Shown here piece by piece: positions 51,517 to 63,049 of a DNA stretch of 64,000 nt. The notes under the pieces were generated by a model. That model was not told where the DNA came from. It did not search any database and worked only from the letters and a program-made list of their open reading frames with translations. A program made the position numbers and the translations under genes. The stretch covers positions 62,001 through 126,000 of the forward strand of contig CM072870.1 in assembly GCA_036937835.1 (NCBI GenBank), written 5' to 3'. This stretch comes from Pampus argenteus (lineage: Eukaryota > Chordata > Actinopteri > Scombriformes > Stromateidae). How positions within the stretch are numbered: the stretch's first letter is position 1; the number at the start of each line of letters is the position of its first letter.

Positions 51517-53270
51517 TTGTATATCCCCGTGATTAACAGGTCAGAATTAAAAATCTCTAGCTGGAATACAAGAGGTTTGAATAAATTGGTAAAACTTAAA
51601 CAAGTACTAAGTAGGATTAAGCAAATCAAATCCAATATCATCTTTCTTCAGGAAACTCACTTGGTACAAAATGATATTAGCAGAGTGGAGAGGAGGTGGC
51701 CAGGGCAGGTTCACTCAGCTTCCTTTACTTCCCATGCTAGGGGGGTCATGATATTAATTCATAAATCTATCCCCTTTCAATTAAAAAACAAATATATAGA
51801 CCCATCAGGGAGATATGTCATACTTAATGGTACTATAATATCTACACAGATCAACTTGATAAGTGTATATGCCCCTAATGGGGATGATCCATTCTTTTAC
51901 CAAAACCTCGTTCTTTCTTTATCATCCTACCCTGGCCAATACATAATAGGCGGTGATTTCAATTGTGTACTAGACCCAGCACAGGATCAATCCACTGGCA
52001 TCGATATTTCCCACCAACAAACAAGAAAGATTATTAAAAAATTCATGGTAGATTTAAACCTGACTGATATTTGGAGATATCTTAATCCTAATAAAAAGGA
52101 CTATTCATGTTTTTCAAATACATTTAAAACGTACTCCAGAATAGATTACTTCTTAATCTCTAAAGGTCTACTATCAAAAGTTGAGAAATGCCGGTATGAT
52201 AGCATACCGACCACGCTCCGATCTCCTTACTAATGCAAGTGCCTAGTATAGCCAGTAGTATACTAGTATACTAATATACTAGTATATCAAGTTGGCTCCA
52301 ATACCCTGAGTTTGTGAAATTTCTGGATGGGAAAATAGATGAATACTTCTCTTTGAACACAAATCAAACTAGCGCTTCAATAAAATGGGAGGCTTTCAAA
52401 TATATTTAAGGGGTGAGATAATAAGCTATACAAAATACAAATCCAAGGCCTATTACGCACATCTAAGCACCCTGGAACAAAAAGTAAGGGATTTAGAACA
52501 GGAGCTTTATGACAGCGATGCTCCAGAAAAACAGCAGGAACTTCTCCAACTGAAAGCCCAATACAATGAATTAACCACAAATAAAATAGCTTCAAATTTG
52601 TTATGGTTAAGACAATCATATTATGATCAGGGAGAAAAAGCTGGAAAATTGTTAGCATGGAGAATCAAGAAAATACAAACAGATAGAGCTATTGACTCCA
52701 TTATATTAGAGGACGGGAAAGAACTAGTAGATCCAGTTGAAATAAATACTGCCTTTAAAAAATATTATGAAGATATATATAAATCTGAATATACAGGGGG
52801 CTCACAAAAAGAGAGAATTTTTAGATCAGCTTCAATTCCCAACGCTAACTGAGGAGGCCAAGACAAATCTTAACAAAAATCTGAGTATTGTAGAATTATC
52901 GGATGCATTAAAGAATATGAGCAGTGGAAAAGCTCCCGGGCCAGATGGCATACCCATAGAAATATATAAGAAATTTTCAGGAAAATTGTTACCACATCTC
53001 CTTGAGATGTTTAATGAATCCTTTGAAAAAGGAATACTACCTCCATCCCTAAGATATGCAACAATCTCCCTTCTGTTAAAACCAGGAAAACCCCCTTTGG
53101 AAAGGACATTGTACCGTCCTATATCGTTAATGTCTTGTGATGCCAAAATATTATGCAAGGCGCTGGCTAGGCGGATAGAAACTATCATTCCCAACCTGAT
53201 TGCTAATGATCAAAACGGGTTTGTACAGGGCAGACAGGCATTTCATAACACACGCAGGCTTTTAAATATT
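51517..53270 (+). pseudogene. L1-type ORF2: endonuclease and start of RT, frameshifted
   Basis: 51,517-52,233 is an APE-type endonuclease (SWNTRGLN, FLQETHL, SVYAPN, GGDFNCVLDP, SRIDYFL). A one-base loss near 52,208 breaks the frame before the final DHAP block. A TAGTATACTA-rich stretch (52,240-52,285) follows. 52,385-52,852 is the linker, and after another shift 52,767-53,270 carries the first RT blocks (SGKAPGPDGIP, RPISLMSCDAKI, NGFVQGRQ). Everything from the palm catalytic motif on is missing here. It would have made the nicking and copying enzyme of the L1. Confidence 0.85.
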
Positions 53271-54420
53271 TATTTTTTTATTTTTTTATTTTTTTTACTT
53301 ATTTTTTTTCTTTTTTCACACACAGCAGAACATGTCCCCCGACACACATACAATCAAAAAGCACACATCAGGCCAATATCAATACAGACAGCAAGATCCA
53401 CTATCAGACAATTCCTCTTCTTTTACCACAACCCATTTCAATCAGTATCCAAATATGACACAACATCCCCCCTTCTTTGATCAAAAGTCTCCATTCTCAT
53501 TTGTAGCTTTGCGGTCATCTGTTCCATAGTCTTCACCTGTTTCAGTCTCTGCTTCCATCTCTGCTTCCACTGTGCTATTGTTGGTGATTTAGTGTCCTTC
53601 CAATTCACAGTAATCATTTTCTTAGCAATGAGTAACAAAACCTGCAGTATATATCTCTGTTTTGTGTTATATGTATCCTTTGTTACAACTCCCAACAAGT
53701 ACACCACTGGGTCCAGAGGAACATTTACTTTGACAATTTTTTCCAGTTCTGCTTTGACATTTTTCCAGAACACCTGAATTATTGGACAGTCCCAAAAGAT
53801 ATGTGTATAATCTCCAATTCCCCCACAGTTCCTCCAACACATTTCAATCAGGGGTGTCTTGACAAACAAGGAAATGTTCAAAGGGGTATAAAAATATCTC
53901 ATTCTTAATTTCCAATTAAACTCTTTCCATAATTGACTATTTAATCCTTTGTGACTGTCCACACATAGTTCTTCCCACACGTTATCTTCAATTATAATAT
54001 TTAGTTCCAATTCCCATTTCTCTTTAATATTCAGTGTGTTTTGTGAGGTATCAGTTGAGAGACATTTGTATATCTGAGATACATGCTTTTCATTTGGTGT
54101 ACCCTTCTCTATTATAGAAATAAAATATTCTTCAATTGTATTTGGTGGTCTACTAACTATCTCTCTTTCTGTGTGGCTTGTGAGGTAGTGTCGTATTTGG
54201 AAGTATCTATATAGGTCAGTTGATGTAAGTCCAAATTGTTCCTGAAGTTGCCTAAATGATTTAATTATTGTTCCATCAAATAGTTGATTTATTATGGTAA
54301 GTCCCCTATCGGCCCATGCTCGGAACCCACCATCCCACATTGAGGGGGGGAACTCTGGGTTGCCTGAGATCGGCATAGAGTAGAGTAGTCCTCTCTGTAG
54401 AGGACTGGGAGAAGGCATGT
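53271..54420 (-). mobile_element. 5'-truncated L1 of another subfamily, inserted antisense
   Basis: The minus frame 54,418-53,438 (326 codons) is an L1 ORF2 C-terminus: KEFNWKLRMRYFYTPLNI, CWRNCGGIGDYTHIFWDCP with the usual Cys/His block, then KQRWKQRLKQVKTMEQMT. It ends in T-rich sequence at about 53,271-53,318 (its A tail on the minus strand). It lies in the gap of the plus-strand L1. Confidence 0.8.
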
Positions 54421-54954
54421 CTTTTTGCCCAAACCCAAACTATAAATACCAGATTTAAATTATTACAATATAAGTGGTTGCTCAGGACTTATATTACTCC
54501 GGTTAAACTACATCATTTTAATCCTGAGATCCCTGATCTATGTACTAAATGCACTGAAGAAATTGGCACTCTCTACCATTGTATGTGGGAATGCCGAAAA
54601 CTCCAGGTATTCTGGAAAGAGGTTCTGGAGCTTATTTCTAAATTGACGGATAGTGTTGTTCCCATCGCAGCTAAACTGTGTTTATTACACATATACCCTG
54701 AAGATTTTCCAGCGAATATGAAGAAACGCAAGCTAATCAATTTTTGTTTGCTGCAAGCCAAACGTGTAATTGCTTTGACCTGGAAGGATACTCAGGGACC
54801 TGATTCTACACAGTGGGTTAAGGAGATGTCTTGCAGCCTGGCACTAGAAAAATTGACTTGCATAGTAAGAGGGAAAGTTGAGGATTTTTATGAGATATGC
54901 AGAGGCGATTTTTCTCACCAGGCAAGCCAATCAGCTGCTTGGGGCCCCCACTAG
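54421..54954 (+). pseudogene. L1 ORF2 C-terminus (host L1 resumes)
   Basis: 54,478-54,954 reads LRTYITPVKLHHFNP, LCTKCTEEIGTLYHCMWEC and FCLLQAKRVIALTWKD, the same C-terminal region as the antisense insert but from a different subfamily. The RT palm between this and 53,270 is lost, so the insertion came with, or next to, a deletion of well over 1 kb of ORF2. Confidence 0.8.
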
Positions 54955-55757
54955 CTGGCGACAGAGAGTCGAAATTTGCACATAGTCGAGAGTGAAGAAA
55001 CGAAATTTGCGTTTTGAAAAGTCATTCGCTGAGTCTGACTCTCGTGGGTTTCCCGTTTACAACAATCTGTTGGGAGGAACAAAATGCTAAGCAGCCAATT
55101 GCGCGACCACATTTTTGAGTGACAAAAGTCTTCAAGCAATCCGCGCTTGCAGAGGAATCCCTTGCTGCGCGCGCAACCACATGTTTGCACAAATCGGCTC
55201 TTGCGCTCTCTACTATGGAGAGAAAATTATGGAGAGCTAAATTATGAAGAGAAGCTATCAATCCGGGCGGTGTTGGGTAGCCCTAGGGTAGCGTTGAGAA
55301 AGATCAAGCTTATTGGGGGTGGTGCTGCATATATTGGAGGTTATTGGTCCATTTTATTTTTTGGAGGTATATGGTGAGGTTCAGGGGGCATTTGTTTTTA
55401 AAAAAAAGTTGAGAACCGTTGCCTTACACAAAGACTTAAAGTTTAAAGGCTTTTCTTTTGTTTGTTTGTTTTAATATAATGTTAAAATAATAGATTTTGA
55501 TATAATATTATATTTGATATTGCACTCTCTGTTAAAATAAGCAGAAACTTCACAATGTTTAACGTTCAATGTTTGTGTAAGTAATATTTATAACTTGTGA
55601 AATAAAACAAAACTATACTTGCTACAATTTGTTGGTTATTTATTAAAATTACAAAGGCCCAGAGTGAAATTCTGTTGTGTGGGGGGGGTCGGGCGGTGGG
55701 GGGCCCGCCCAATGAATTTCTGCTTGGGGCCCCACTGGACCCTAGAATCGCCACTGG
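54940..55757. mobile_element. Unclassified insertion with hAT-like end
   Basis: The right end GACCCTAGAATCGCCACTG (to 55,757), read on the minus strand, starts CAGTGGCGATTCTAGG, the style of hAT ends. TGCTTGGGGCCCC occurs at both sides (54,935 and 55,721). I could not find a matching left inverted end. It contains no recognisable protein. Confidence 0.4.
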
Positions 55758-56192
55758 AGATATGGACACCTTTTCTTATTTTTATGTATAACATGAATAT
55801 ACAAATGCCTGGGAACAGATAAGTTACCAATACCCCTGCAGAATGGCTTGAATGTTCTACCACAGCTAGAGAACTAAGGTTACGAATTAGGGGAGAGAAA
55901 TGGGATGGTGACCACGTTTTATAATTCTACCATAAAACTGTCGTTTTAATTTCACCCTGTACCTTTTTTTTTTTTTTTGTAAGTTATAATAATTTGTGAA
56001 TTATGAGTATTATTATTATTATCTATTTCTTTTCTTTTCTTATGGACTTAATTACCTTTTTTCCTCCGAGAGAACTGTTGGTTAAGAGAGGGTGGGAAGG
56101 GATTTGAAGGTTTGTTATTGTTTGTTGTGTTCATCATGTATTGTTTATTGAAAACGACCAAAATACAATAAATAAAGTTTTGAAAAAAAAAC
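55758..56192 (+). mobile_element. L1 3' UTR and A tail
   Basis: AT-rich untranslated sequence ending AATACAATAAATAAAGTTTTG and an A run at 56,184-56,192, taken as the 3' end of the L1 that starts near 48.9 kb. Confidence 0.6.
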
Positions 56193-56589
56193 AAAGATCA
56201 TTTGACTTTTCGATTCTTTTTATTAACTGATACAATCTGCGATGTGGCTTAGATGGGTACATTCTTTCCCCCACATTGGCCTTATGTCTTCTGTCTCTCA
56301 ATAGATGGATTTACTTGGTTGAAGTACTACTACTACTACTAATCTTCTGATGTATCTTCAATAAAACAGGCAGAGCATGTAGCATACACATCCAGACATT
56401 TGGACTGTACTTACCTAGATGTAGACTTGATGTGGAACAATGTTTGGGCTGCGACTGATCACAAGTACACAAAAACACAAATAAGGACAACAACGCAGAT
56501 TGGGAAAAGTCTCTTGTCTCTCTGCTATATTAACATCTCTAGCTGGTTAGTAGTAAGTAAACAAAAACTTTGTTGCAATGAAGCATTTG

Positions 56590-56890
56590 TGATAACTTCC
56601 AATGAGTCTTACAGTGCTGTGGCGGAATTTTGGTCCACTCATCTTTGCAGAATTGTTGTAATTCAGCCACATTGGAGGGTTTTCGAGCATACACCACCTT
56701 TTCATGCCACAGCATCTCAATCGGATTCAGATCAGGACTTTGACGAGGCCACTCAAGTCTTCATTTTGTTTTCCTTCAACCATTCAGGGGTGGACTTGCT
56801 GGTGTGTTTTGGATCGTTGTCCTGCTGCAGAACCAAAGTTGGCCTTTTTGTCTGTGCAGAAGCTAAATTCTCCAGCTTTTGGAACCTGGT
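56590..56890 (-). pseudogene. Tc1-type transposase C-terminal fragment
   Basis: Read on the minus strand it gives LQQDNDPKHTSKSTPEWL, then, after a frameshift, QSPDLNPIEMLW and PSNVAELQQFCKDEW, the end of Tc1 transposases with two of the three acidic catalytic residues. Upstream domains are absent. Confidence 0.75.
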
Positions 56891-56949
56891 CTGAAGAAAG
56901 AGAAGAAACCGCTATGCACTACAGAGAAGTTCCTCTCCTAGGCCAATAA

Positions 56950-57620
56950 AGAAACATATCTTATTATTGTCAGCCTAAAGGCTCATGAGCAATTTTAGAA
57001 TGTGAGGCCGTGAAATGATGGCTTGTTCAATGCATGTAGCTCTGCTCACAGTGCTCTGCTTCTTGGACCATGACCATGACCATAACAGCAGCAAATCAGT
57101 GAGTCTGACATTTTGTTTGAGTGTTTTGCCCTTGAAGATGTCACTGCTATTATGCTGAATTTCAACAGTGAATCCACAAACAGCTGTTCTTAATGTTGAC
57201 ATCACAGCAGCATTGTTGTCGCTGGTAGTTCAGACGTGCATAATCAGCTGAGAACTGAAGTTGGTTATGGTACATTTTTGATTTCTGAAAGGTTAGGTCA
57301 GGAGGACGCATTTCAACTGATTAGCTGTGTAATGTATTGTTTGTGCAATAAACAGAATACAACAATTTGATCATAGATTTGTCTCATTTGCCTCACTCCT
57401 GTAGCACTCTAATCACTAGTTAATTTTCCCACATTTATCCCAATGTCACAGTTGCAGTGCTGTTGTCTCGGACCTGGAATGTGAGAAAACAACATACTGT
57501 GAGGAAACTATTCTCCTCCCTGGATGGATCCAGCCCTGCCCGCAGTCTTCTGGTAGAAGTCTTGATCATCAACAAACATCTGCATGTTTAGTAGATATCT
57601 TTTTTATAAGTGTTTTATCA
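56950..57620. other. No gene recognised
   Basis: Intergenic sequence with short frames only; nothing I can name. Confidence 0.4.
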
Positions 57621-57623
57621 TGA

Positions 57624-57866
57624 TTAATTTTTTTGTATGCATCTCAGTCTGGCCTCTTTGACTTTATCTCCAAAACCTCTAACATGTGCTGTCCCTCTGA
57701 TGTACTCATTCCTGATCCTATCCATCCTGGTCACTCCCAAAAAGAACCTAAGCATCTTCATCTCTGCTACCTCCAGCTCTGCCCCCTGCCTTTTCCTCAG
57801 TGTTACTGTCTCTAGACCAAACAGCATGGCTGGTCTCACCACAGTTTTGCACACCTTTTCTTTCAT
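57624..57866 (-). pseudogene. RTE-like LINE fragment (end of RT and C-terminus)
   Basis: KTVVRPAMLFGLETVTLRKRQ, EVAEMKMLRFFLGVTRMDRIRNEYIRG and DKVKEARLR, the part following the RT palm in RTE-type LINEs. Short and broken on both sides. Confidence 0.65.
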
Positions 57867-57904
57867 TTTAGCTTAAACGCTTCTATTCTTTATTCTTTGT
57901 TCAG

Positions 57905-58041
57905 ACATGGCTCCACTGTCTGACGCCACAATCAGGGAGTCTTCAGGCAATAGTGGGGAGATGGAGAACATGATGACCAGATCCTTGCACGTCATTAACG
58001 AACACTCCCAGCCTCGGGCTGAGACAGACAATGACCGCACC
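57905..58041 (+). other. Candidate orphan exon
   Basis: Preceded by a pyrimidine-rich tract and ttgttcag, followed by gtaagtgg. The 137 bases start ACATGG and read MAPLSDATIRESSGNSGEME then NMMTRSLHVINEHSQPRAE without a stop. It may be a relic of a host gene carried here or a chance match to splice signals. I do not recognise the peptide. Confidence 0.35.
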
Positions 58042-58079
58042 GTAAGTGGCTGAGAAATGAGAAATAATTTAGACAGAAA

Positions 58080-58325
58080 GATTTTGTACCATAAGTGTTT
58101 ATTCATATACCTGAACTGATTGTTTCCGAACAATTCCGCAATAAAAGTAGCAATAAACGCGGCAATAAAAGTGCTGATAAACAAAACAGAAAAGTCATTG
58201 ATGGTTTTATTCATCTTCCTCCTGTGCACTAAAACTAAGTCTTCCTCCTGGGTACTGAAACCATTAAATACCAAATCACTGTCACCTTTTCCTCCTGCAC
58301 GCTGTTAAAGTCGCTTCATTCTCCC
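58080..58325 (-). mobile_element. Pogo/Tigger-like element fragment
   Basis: Related to 50,720-50,850 inside the hAT element (AAACCATCAATGACTTTTCTG, TTTATCAGCACTTTTATT). The minus frame of about 100 codons (KTINDFSVLFISTFIAAFIA) is a translation of this segment; I do not take it as a gene. Confidence 0.5.
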
Positions 58326-58329
58326 ATGC

Positions 58330-59453
58330 ACTGAATCAAATCAAATTTTATTCATATAGCCCAAAATCACAAAATACATTTGTCTCAGAGGGCTTTGCAA
58401 TCTGTACAGGGAGTGTCACCCTCTGTCCTTAGACCCTCGATTCGAGTGAGGAAAAACTTGCCCACCAAAAAAGCCTTTTAACACGGAAAAAGGTGGAAGA
58501 AACCTCAAGAAGAGCCACAGAGGAGGGATCCCTCTCCCAGGACGGACAGACGTGCAATGGATGTCACATGTACAGAACAAATCAACACACACATATTGTA
58601 CACTCACAATGAATTATAGTGAATTACAATGAATGATAAAATGAGAATGTTTACAATGAATGATGAATTATTACAGTGAAACATGTGATAAAGACACAGA
58701 TGCCCAACAGCAAATCATTAACTAACTATAATCTGTCATGGGGATATGGTAACAATGATGATGGTGACAACACATGCAGCAGACGACACGCAGGACCACA
58801 GCAGCAGTCCACAAAAACCTGTTGGACGAGAGAGCACAGAAACTCTGGGGAAGAAGTTTAGTTAGTAACATGTTCTAGTGGGGTAGTAAGGTACTATGAG
58901 CTCTTTTAGATATGATAGTGCCTGACCATGAAGAGCTTTGTATGTTAGTAGAAGAATTTTAAATTCTATTCTAGATTTAACGGGTAGCCAGGGCAAGGAA
59001 GCCAAAATGGGAGAGATGTGATCTCTGATCTTGGTTCCTGTCAGAACACGTGCAGCAGCATTCTGAATCAGCTGCAAACTCTTAGGAGACTGGATATGGT
59101 AACTTCACGTTTCTTACAATTGAGCTGCCATTGACCAGAGTTGGCCTCTCAGCGGGTGTGTCGCTGAGTGGGGAAAATCTGTTAGATACATGAAGTGGTT
59201 GGTGGTGTACCGTGGGCTTCTGTTTGGGGCTATGCCTCCTTCGAACAGTCACCCAGCCTCCCGGCTGCTCGGGATCTACTGTGGGACGACTAGCTACAGC
59301 TGCCTTCAGTGGTACCGCACCGGCTACAGGGGACATGCTAACTATAGCAGCTACTGATTTTTCGGTGCTGCAGTACCGTGCCTCTAAGTCACATAAATTA
59401 CATTTAATACATTTACCATTTTTGCTAAAGGAGGACAAGGAGTAACTAAACAT
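58330..59453 (-). mobile_element. Internally deleted L2/Rex-type LINE with its 3' tail
   Basis: Reading on the minus strand: 59,453-59,090 is an ORF1 piece (CNLCDLEARY, GGWVTVRRRHSPKQKP, SNRFSPLSDTPAERPTLVNG, GSSIVRNVKLP), the start of the esterase-like ORF1 of fish LINEs. It jumps at about 59,090 to the ORF2 C-terminus (59,077-58,862: LIQNAAARVLTGTKIRDHI, LPWLPVKSRIEFKILLLTYKALHG). Then follows a 3' UTR of about 500 bp ending AATAAAATTTGATTTGATT. Almost all of ORF2 is missing. Pieces of this 3' end recur at 31.5, 34.8, 35.3 and 36.0 kb and as the satellite at 41-45 kb. Confidence 0.75.
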
Positions 59454-59770
59454 TTAGCACACAGGGCAGGAGAGAGGAGAAGAGAGAGTGGGAGAGGAGA
59501 GAGAAGCAATTTTTTAGCTAGGCTAGCTAGTGAGACAAACAACGAACTAACTTTACTTACCGTAAAGCAGTGTTTAGGGAGAAGGGATGGAGGGTTAGGG
59601 TTAGGATAGGGGAAGAGATTCCCCCTGCCGAAGGAGAAGGTAAGTGCTCTGTCCTTCCCTCCACGGAATCCTCCGTAACACCGGTACCTTTGAGGTTGGG
59701 GTTGGCGCTGGTCTGGATGGGTACGCTGACCTCTACATCTATAACGCACCACCTGCCACCCCTGGTCCAT
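59454..59770 (-). pseudogene. PLE ORF1 start, second minus-strand copy
   Basis: ATG at 59,770-59,768 then DQGWQVVRYRCRGQRTHPDQ, running through FPYPNPNP encoded by CCTAACCCTAACCC (about 59,592-59,612). It follows the hammerhead-like motif at 59,962-60,012, as ORF1 follows the hammerhead in the other two PLE copies. Confidence 0.6.
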
Positions 59771-59961
59771 CGTCCTTCTCCGTCCTACGTTTTTTTTGTT
59801 TTTTTGAAAAAAAAAGTTAAACAACTAAACGAGGCTTTTTCTTGATAAAGAAGTGAAAAATGTTTTTTAATATGCAAAAACAAAAGTGCCTTTCAAAAAA
59901 AAAGAAAATCACAGAAAGCTCAAATAAAACTAAAAAAGTCTTCCCAAAAATAATTAAAAGT

Positions 59962-60012
59962 GTGCCGTACGCAATGTTTCGACCTCTGAACAGGTCTTTT
60001 TCAGGCTGGCAC
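59962..60012 (-). ncRNA. Hammerhead-like motif at 3' side of PLE (degenerate)
   Basis: On the minus strand: outer stem I GTGCC/GGCAC, inner GC/GC, CTGAAAA in place of CTGANGA, stem II GACCT/AGGTC, then GAAACATT in place of GAAACGTC. The stems are kept but two core positions are changed, so it is probably inactive. Confidence 0.6.
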
Positions 60013-60926
60013 ACTAAAAATAAAATAGCTTACAGTTTGTGTCAATCCTCTTCCCTTGTTGGCCTCCCTTCTGAAGGAGCGCGCATAGCCCCTGGCGGCT
60101 AATGCCCGGAAGAGGGTTTTGGTGGCCATCATAAAATCACTCTGGTGAGTGCAAATCCTATTGAATCGTAATAGTTGTGATTTCAATAACCCTTTGTATG
60201 TATGTTTAGGATGGTGGCTGGTTATATGGAGCAGAGCAGAGCATGGGTGTCCGTTTCTTTAAAAATCTCAAAAGGAACACTCCATTTTGAGGGCTCCTTG
60301 TGGATTTTGGTAAGGAGATAAAAAAAAGTCTGGGCCTAGGGATCGGGTTATCCACCAGATAATTATATAGTTTTTTCTTTATAAATCCTTTATTTAATAA
60401 TGACTGAATAATTTGTTTAACTATTATTTTCGTTTCAGGATAAAGGGGCTCCTTTAAGGGGAAATAATATTTCTTATCATGCAACTGTCTATAACCCTTA
60501 AAATAAATACTGTTCCCTGTCCATTATGATCACCGCACTTCCCTTATCCGCTGACTTTATAATGATATTTTTGTTTTCTGTCAATTCCCTCAGAGCTATA
60601 GTCTCTTCGGGACTCAGGTTGGCTCTGGTTTTGGACAGATGGAAATTGTTTTCAAAGTAATTAAAATCTGCTTTAATTAATTTTGTGATTTCTGGTGGTA
60701 AACTGGATAAGGGAGGGCTCCATTCAGATTTGTGAGTGAAGGGGATGAAAGGCCTGACTTTTGTATTTTGAAAATATACATTGAGTTTGATTCTCCTATG
60801 ATATTTTTGCAGATCCCACCTGCTCTGCTCCAGCATGTTTCTCTGGCTCCCTCTGGTGGGGATAAAGGAGAGGCCCCTATTCAGCAGTGTGAATTGGGGC
60901 TGAGTAAGTTTAAATTTTTTTGCCAA
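60013..60926 (-). pseudogene. PLE reverse transcriptase, catalytic core deleted
   Basis: The N-terminal part (60,926-60,498) has NRGLSFIPT, NLSPEETIALRELTENKNI and IIKSADKGSAVIIMDREQY, typical of Penelope-like RT. 60,484-60,290 continues DKKYYFPLKEPLYPETK and, across a shift, LPKIHKEP. Then the sequence jumps to the thumb (FKETDTHALL; 60,186-60,080 SQLLRFNRICTHQSDFM, RALAARGYARSF). The palm motifs with the catalytic Asp residues and the endonuclease are absent. Compare the thumb at 45.6-45.8 kb, which is clearly related. Confidence 0.8.
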
Positions 60927-60964
60927 AACTATGACATTTTCCGACCCCTCCTGATCATGCAGGC

Positions 60965-62928
60965 TTATGGGGACATGAATTTTACATAGCTTGTCCAGTA
61001 TTCAAACATGTGTTTGGCTGTGGTTTTGGTCCAGTGTATTTTGTCTTGTATCGTAGTAAATAATTTGGATTGCAGCTTTGGGATGCAGCAGCAGTGTTTC
61101 TGGATCAGCCCATTCAGGTGTGCCAGGCCGGACTGCTCTTCCAGAGGTAAGGAATCTGAGAAATTAATTAAAGGGACCCAGACCTCAGCTGACGGGAATT
61201 TGGCCTCAGCAGCCTGAATTGTGGCTAATAGCTGCTGTCTGAGTTTTGTTTTGGGTGTAGTGTTTCTATTATTTAACCCAAATGACAAAATAACCTTTGT
61301 CCACGGGGGTGGAGGTGGTACTTTTGTCGATCAGGGCCTTTGCATGTGCCAATGTGGCTCCTGAATAGCTCTCAATTTGTATGTGTCGGCTTTGAAAGGG
61401 GGGCATTTTGGCCAAATTAGAGTCCCCTATTATAACCCACTTTTTACCTATGCTAAGGCCCCAATCCTCCATTTATTGTTTGTGTTTATGTGTCTTGTAG
61501 GTCTTCCGATAACAGGATCTGGCGTGGTGGGCTGTGTTATGGCCCGTTTAGGCCGTAGTGAGAACCTCATTTGAGTTGCTCTCCTAAGGCTTCTCATCTT
61601 GGCTGGAGTGGACTGAATGGGAGGGGTGATATCGATATCAGGGCTTTTTGGAGGGGGATTCAGGCTCTCATCAGATGAGAGACACATGATGGAGTCAGAT
61701 GTGTGGGCAACCGCTGGGTTTGACAGAGTAGCTGTCAGCGCGGGCCCAGCCACCAACTCGGTGGCAGTCTGTGCCACGGGAGGGTCATCTCCAGGTAAGT
61801 TTTTATTTTGTTTTTCTGTTTCTTCTGGTGCCAGGATCCCTGGCCTCCGGTTTCTCTGGGGTTTTGGAGGTGACTGTGGAAAGGGATCCACGGTATCCCC
61901 AGAGGCAGCGGGTGTCGGATGGGGAGGGGGGGGGTACCTGAGGTATTGCTGTGTCCATAATATTAATTATGTTTCCCTCTTGTGGAGGTGACCATCCCCC
62001 TGTCTCCAATGTCGTCGTGGCTATATCCACGCGGCTCAGCGTCCGGGCTCTCTCTGGGACCTGAACCGGTGGTGGGGAGTGAGCAGGTGTTTCTGGTACG
62101 GCAGGTGGAGAGGAGACACGGGCCCCCACCAGGGCCCCTCCTCTTATTATAAGGTTAGCGTTAACCCTCTCTGTGTGGATGAGTGCTTTAATGTCATGTT
62201 TGCCCAGGTTCCTCTCTGCCCAGACGGTGGCGATTTGGAAGGGGCCTCGCCACTCTCCCTTTGTGAGCCCCTTTAGGGTACACAGCTCTTTTTCCAGGGA
62301 GTCAGTGTAATGATCCCTTAGGATTAACATTGTTGTGTGTTGCCAATTTTTTGCATTTCCCTCAATGAGGAGATTGGTCTCCTCATTGAGGCTGGCTGGT
62401 TTAATCGTTGTGATGAGGTGTTCTGTCAGCTTTTGGATTGTGGGGGGGCGGGGGTGGGGGGGTGTTTGTCAGAATCCACGTTATTTAAGTGGTGGGCTAA
62501 TTTGATCATCGTGTGTATGGTTCTGACCTTGATGCCAAAGTCCGGGTCTGAGCACTGAGGTTTCTTTTCTTCCCTGTTTCCCTCCCTCCTTTCCCTGCGT
62601 GTGTTTCTCCCCGTGTTCTGTGTCATGTAACGTGTGTTCTGCTTTGTTTCACTGGTTGTTTTTTGGGGGCCATACGGCCCCCTGGTACGAAAAATTGTGG
62701 CCTGTAGCCATGATCAACACTGTGGTGGTAGCATTGAGGGTAGCCACCCTGACGTCCGTGGCCACTCACCACGGACGCATAGCTGGGGCACTGCCCTGTG
62801 GCCTCACGACGGCGATGGGAGCGGTAGTCGGGTGAACGGCGGCTGGGCCTCTCTTCCCGGGGCCTTCTGAGTCGGTCACGCCGGTAAGAGACCACCGTCC
62901 AGCCCTCATCCCTGCTCCTGCCGTACAT
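60965..62928 (-). pseudogene. PLE ORF1 with SGNH-like domain, frameshifted
   Basis: Starts ATG at 62,928 (YGRSRDEGWTVVSYRRD), an Arg-rich section to 62,660; then the conserved region shared with the array ORF (62,330-62,160: RDHYTDSL, FQIATVWAERNLGKHDI compared with LQIATGWAQKRYGDRL); a Pro-rich linker (62,150-61,480); and the SGNH-like domain 61,450-60,968 (IGDSNLAKMP, IESYSGATLAHAKALID, FVIWVKSFGLNNR after a shift, WVPLINFSDSLPL, DKIHWTKTTAKHMFEYW). Order and blocks are those of the 748-aa array protein. At least three frame breaks make it non-functional. It lies directly before the RT remnant, as ORF1 of the same element. Confidence 0.8.
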
Positions 62929-62977
62929 TGTATGGCAGCTTTTTGTAAAATCAGGTGAGAAAAAAATGAAAATATTT

Positions 62978-63034
62978 AACAAGCTTTAAAGCAACCGTTC
63001 GGTCTGTTTTAGACTTTCTTCAGGCAAGCTTGTT
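62978..63034 (-). ncRNA. Hammerhead-like motif at 5' side of PLE
   Basis: On the minus strand: outer stem I AACAAGCTT/AAGCTTGTT (9 bp), inner GC/GC, CTGAAGA core, stem II GTCT/AGAC, then CGAACGGTT in place of CGAAACGTC. It lies about 50 bp before the ORF1 start. Stems are intact, the GAAAC-GTC side is changed. Confidence 0.6.
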
Positions 63035-63049
63035 CAAAAGATAGAGGGA

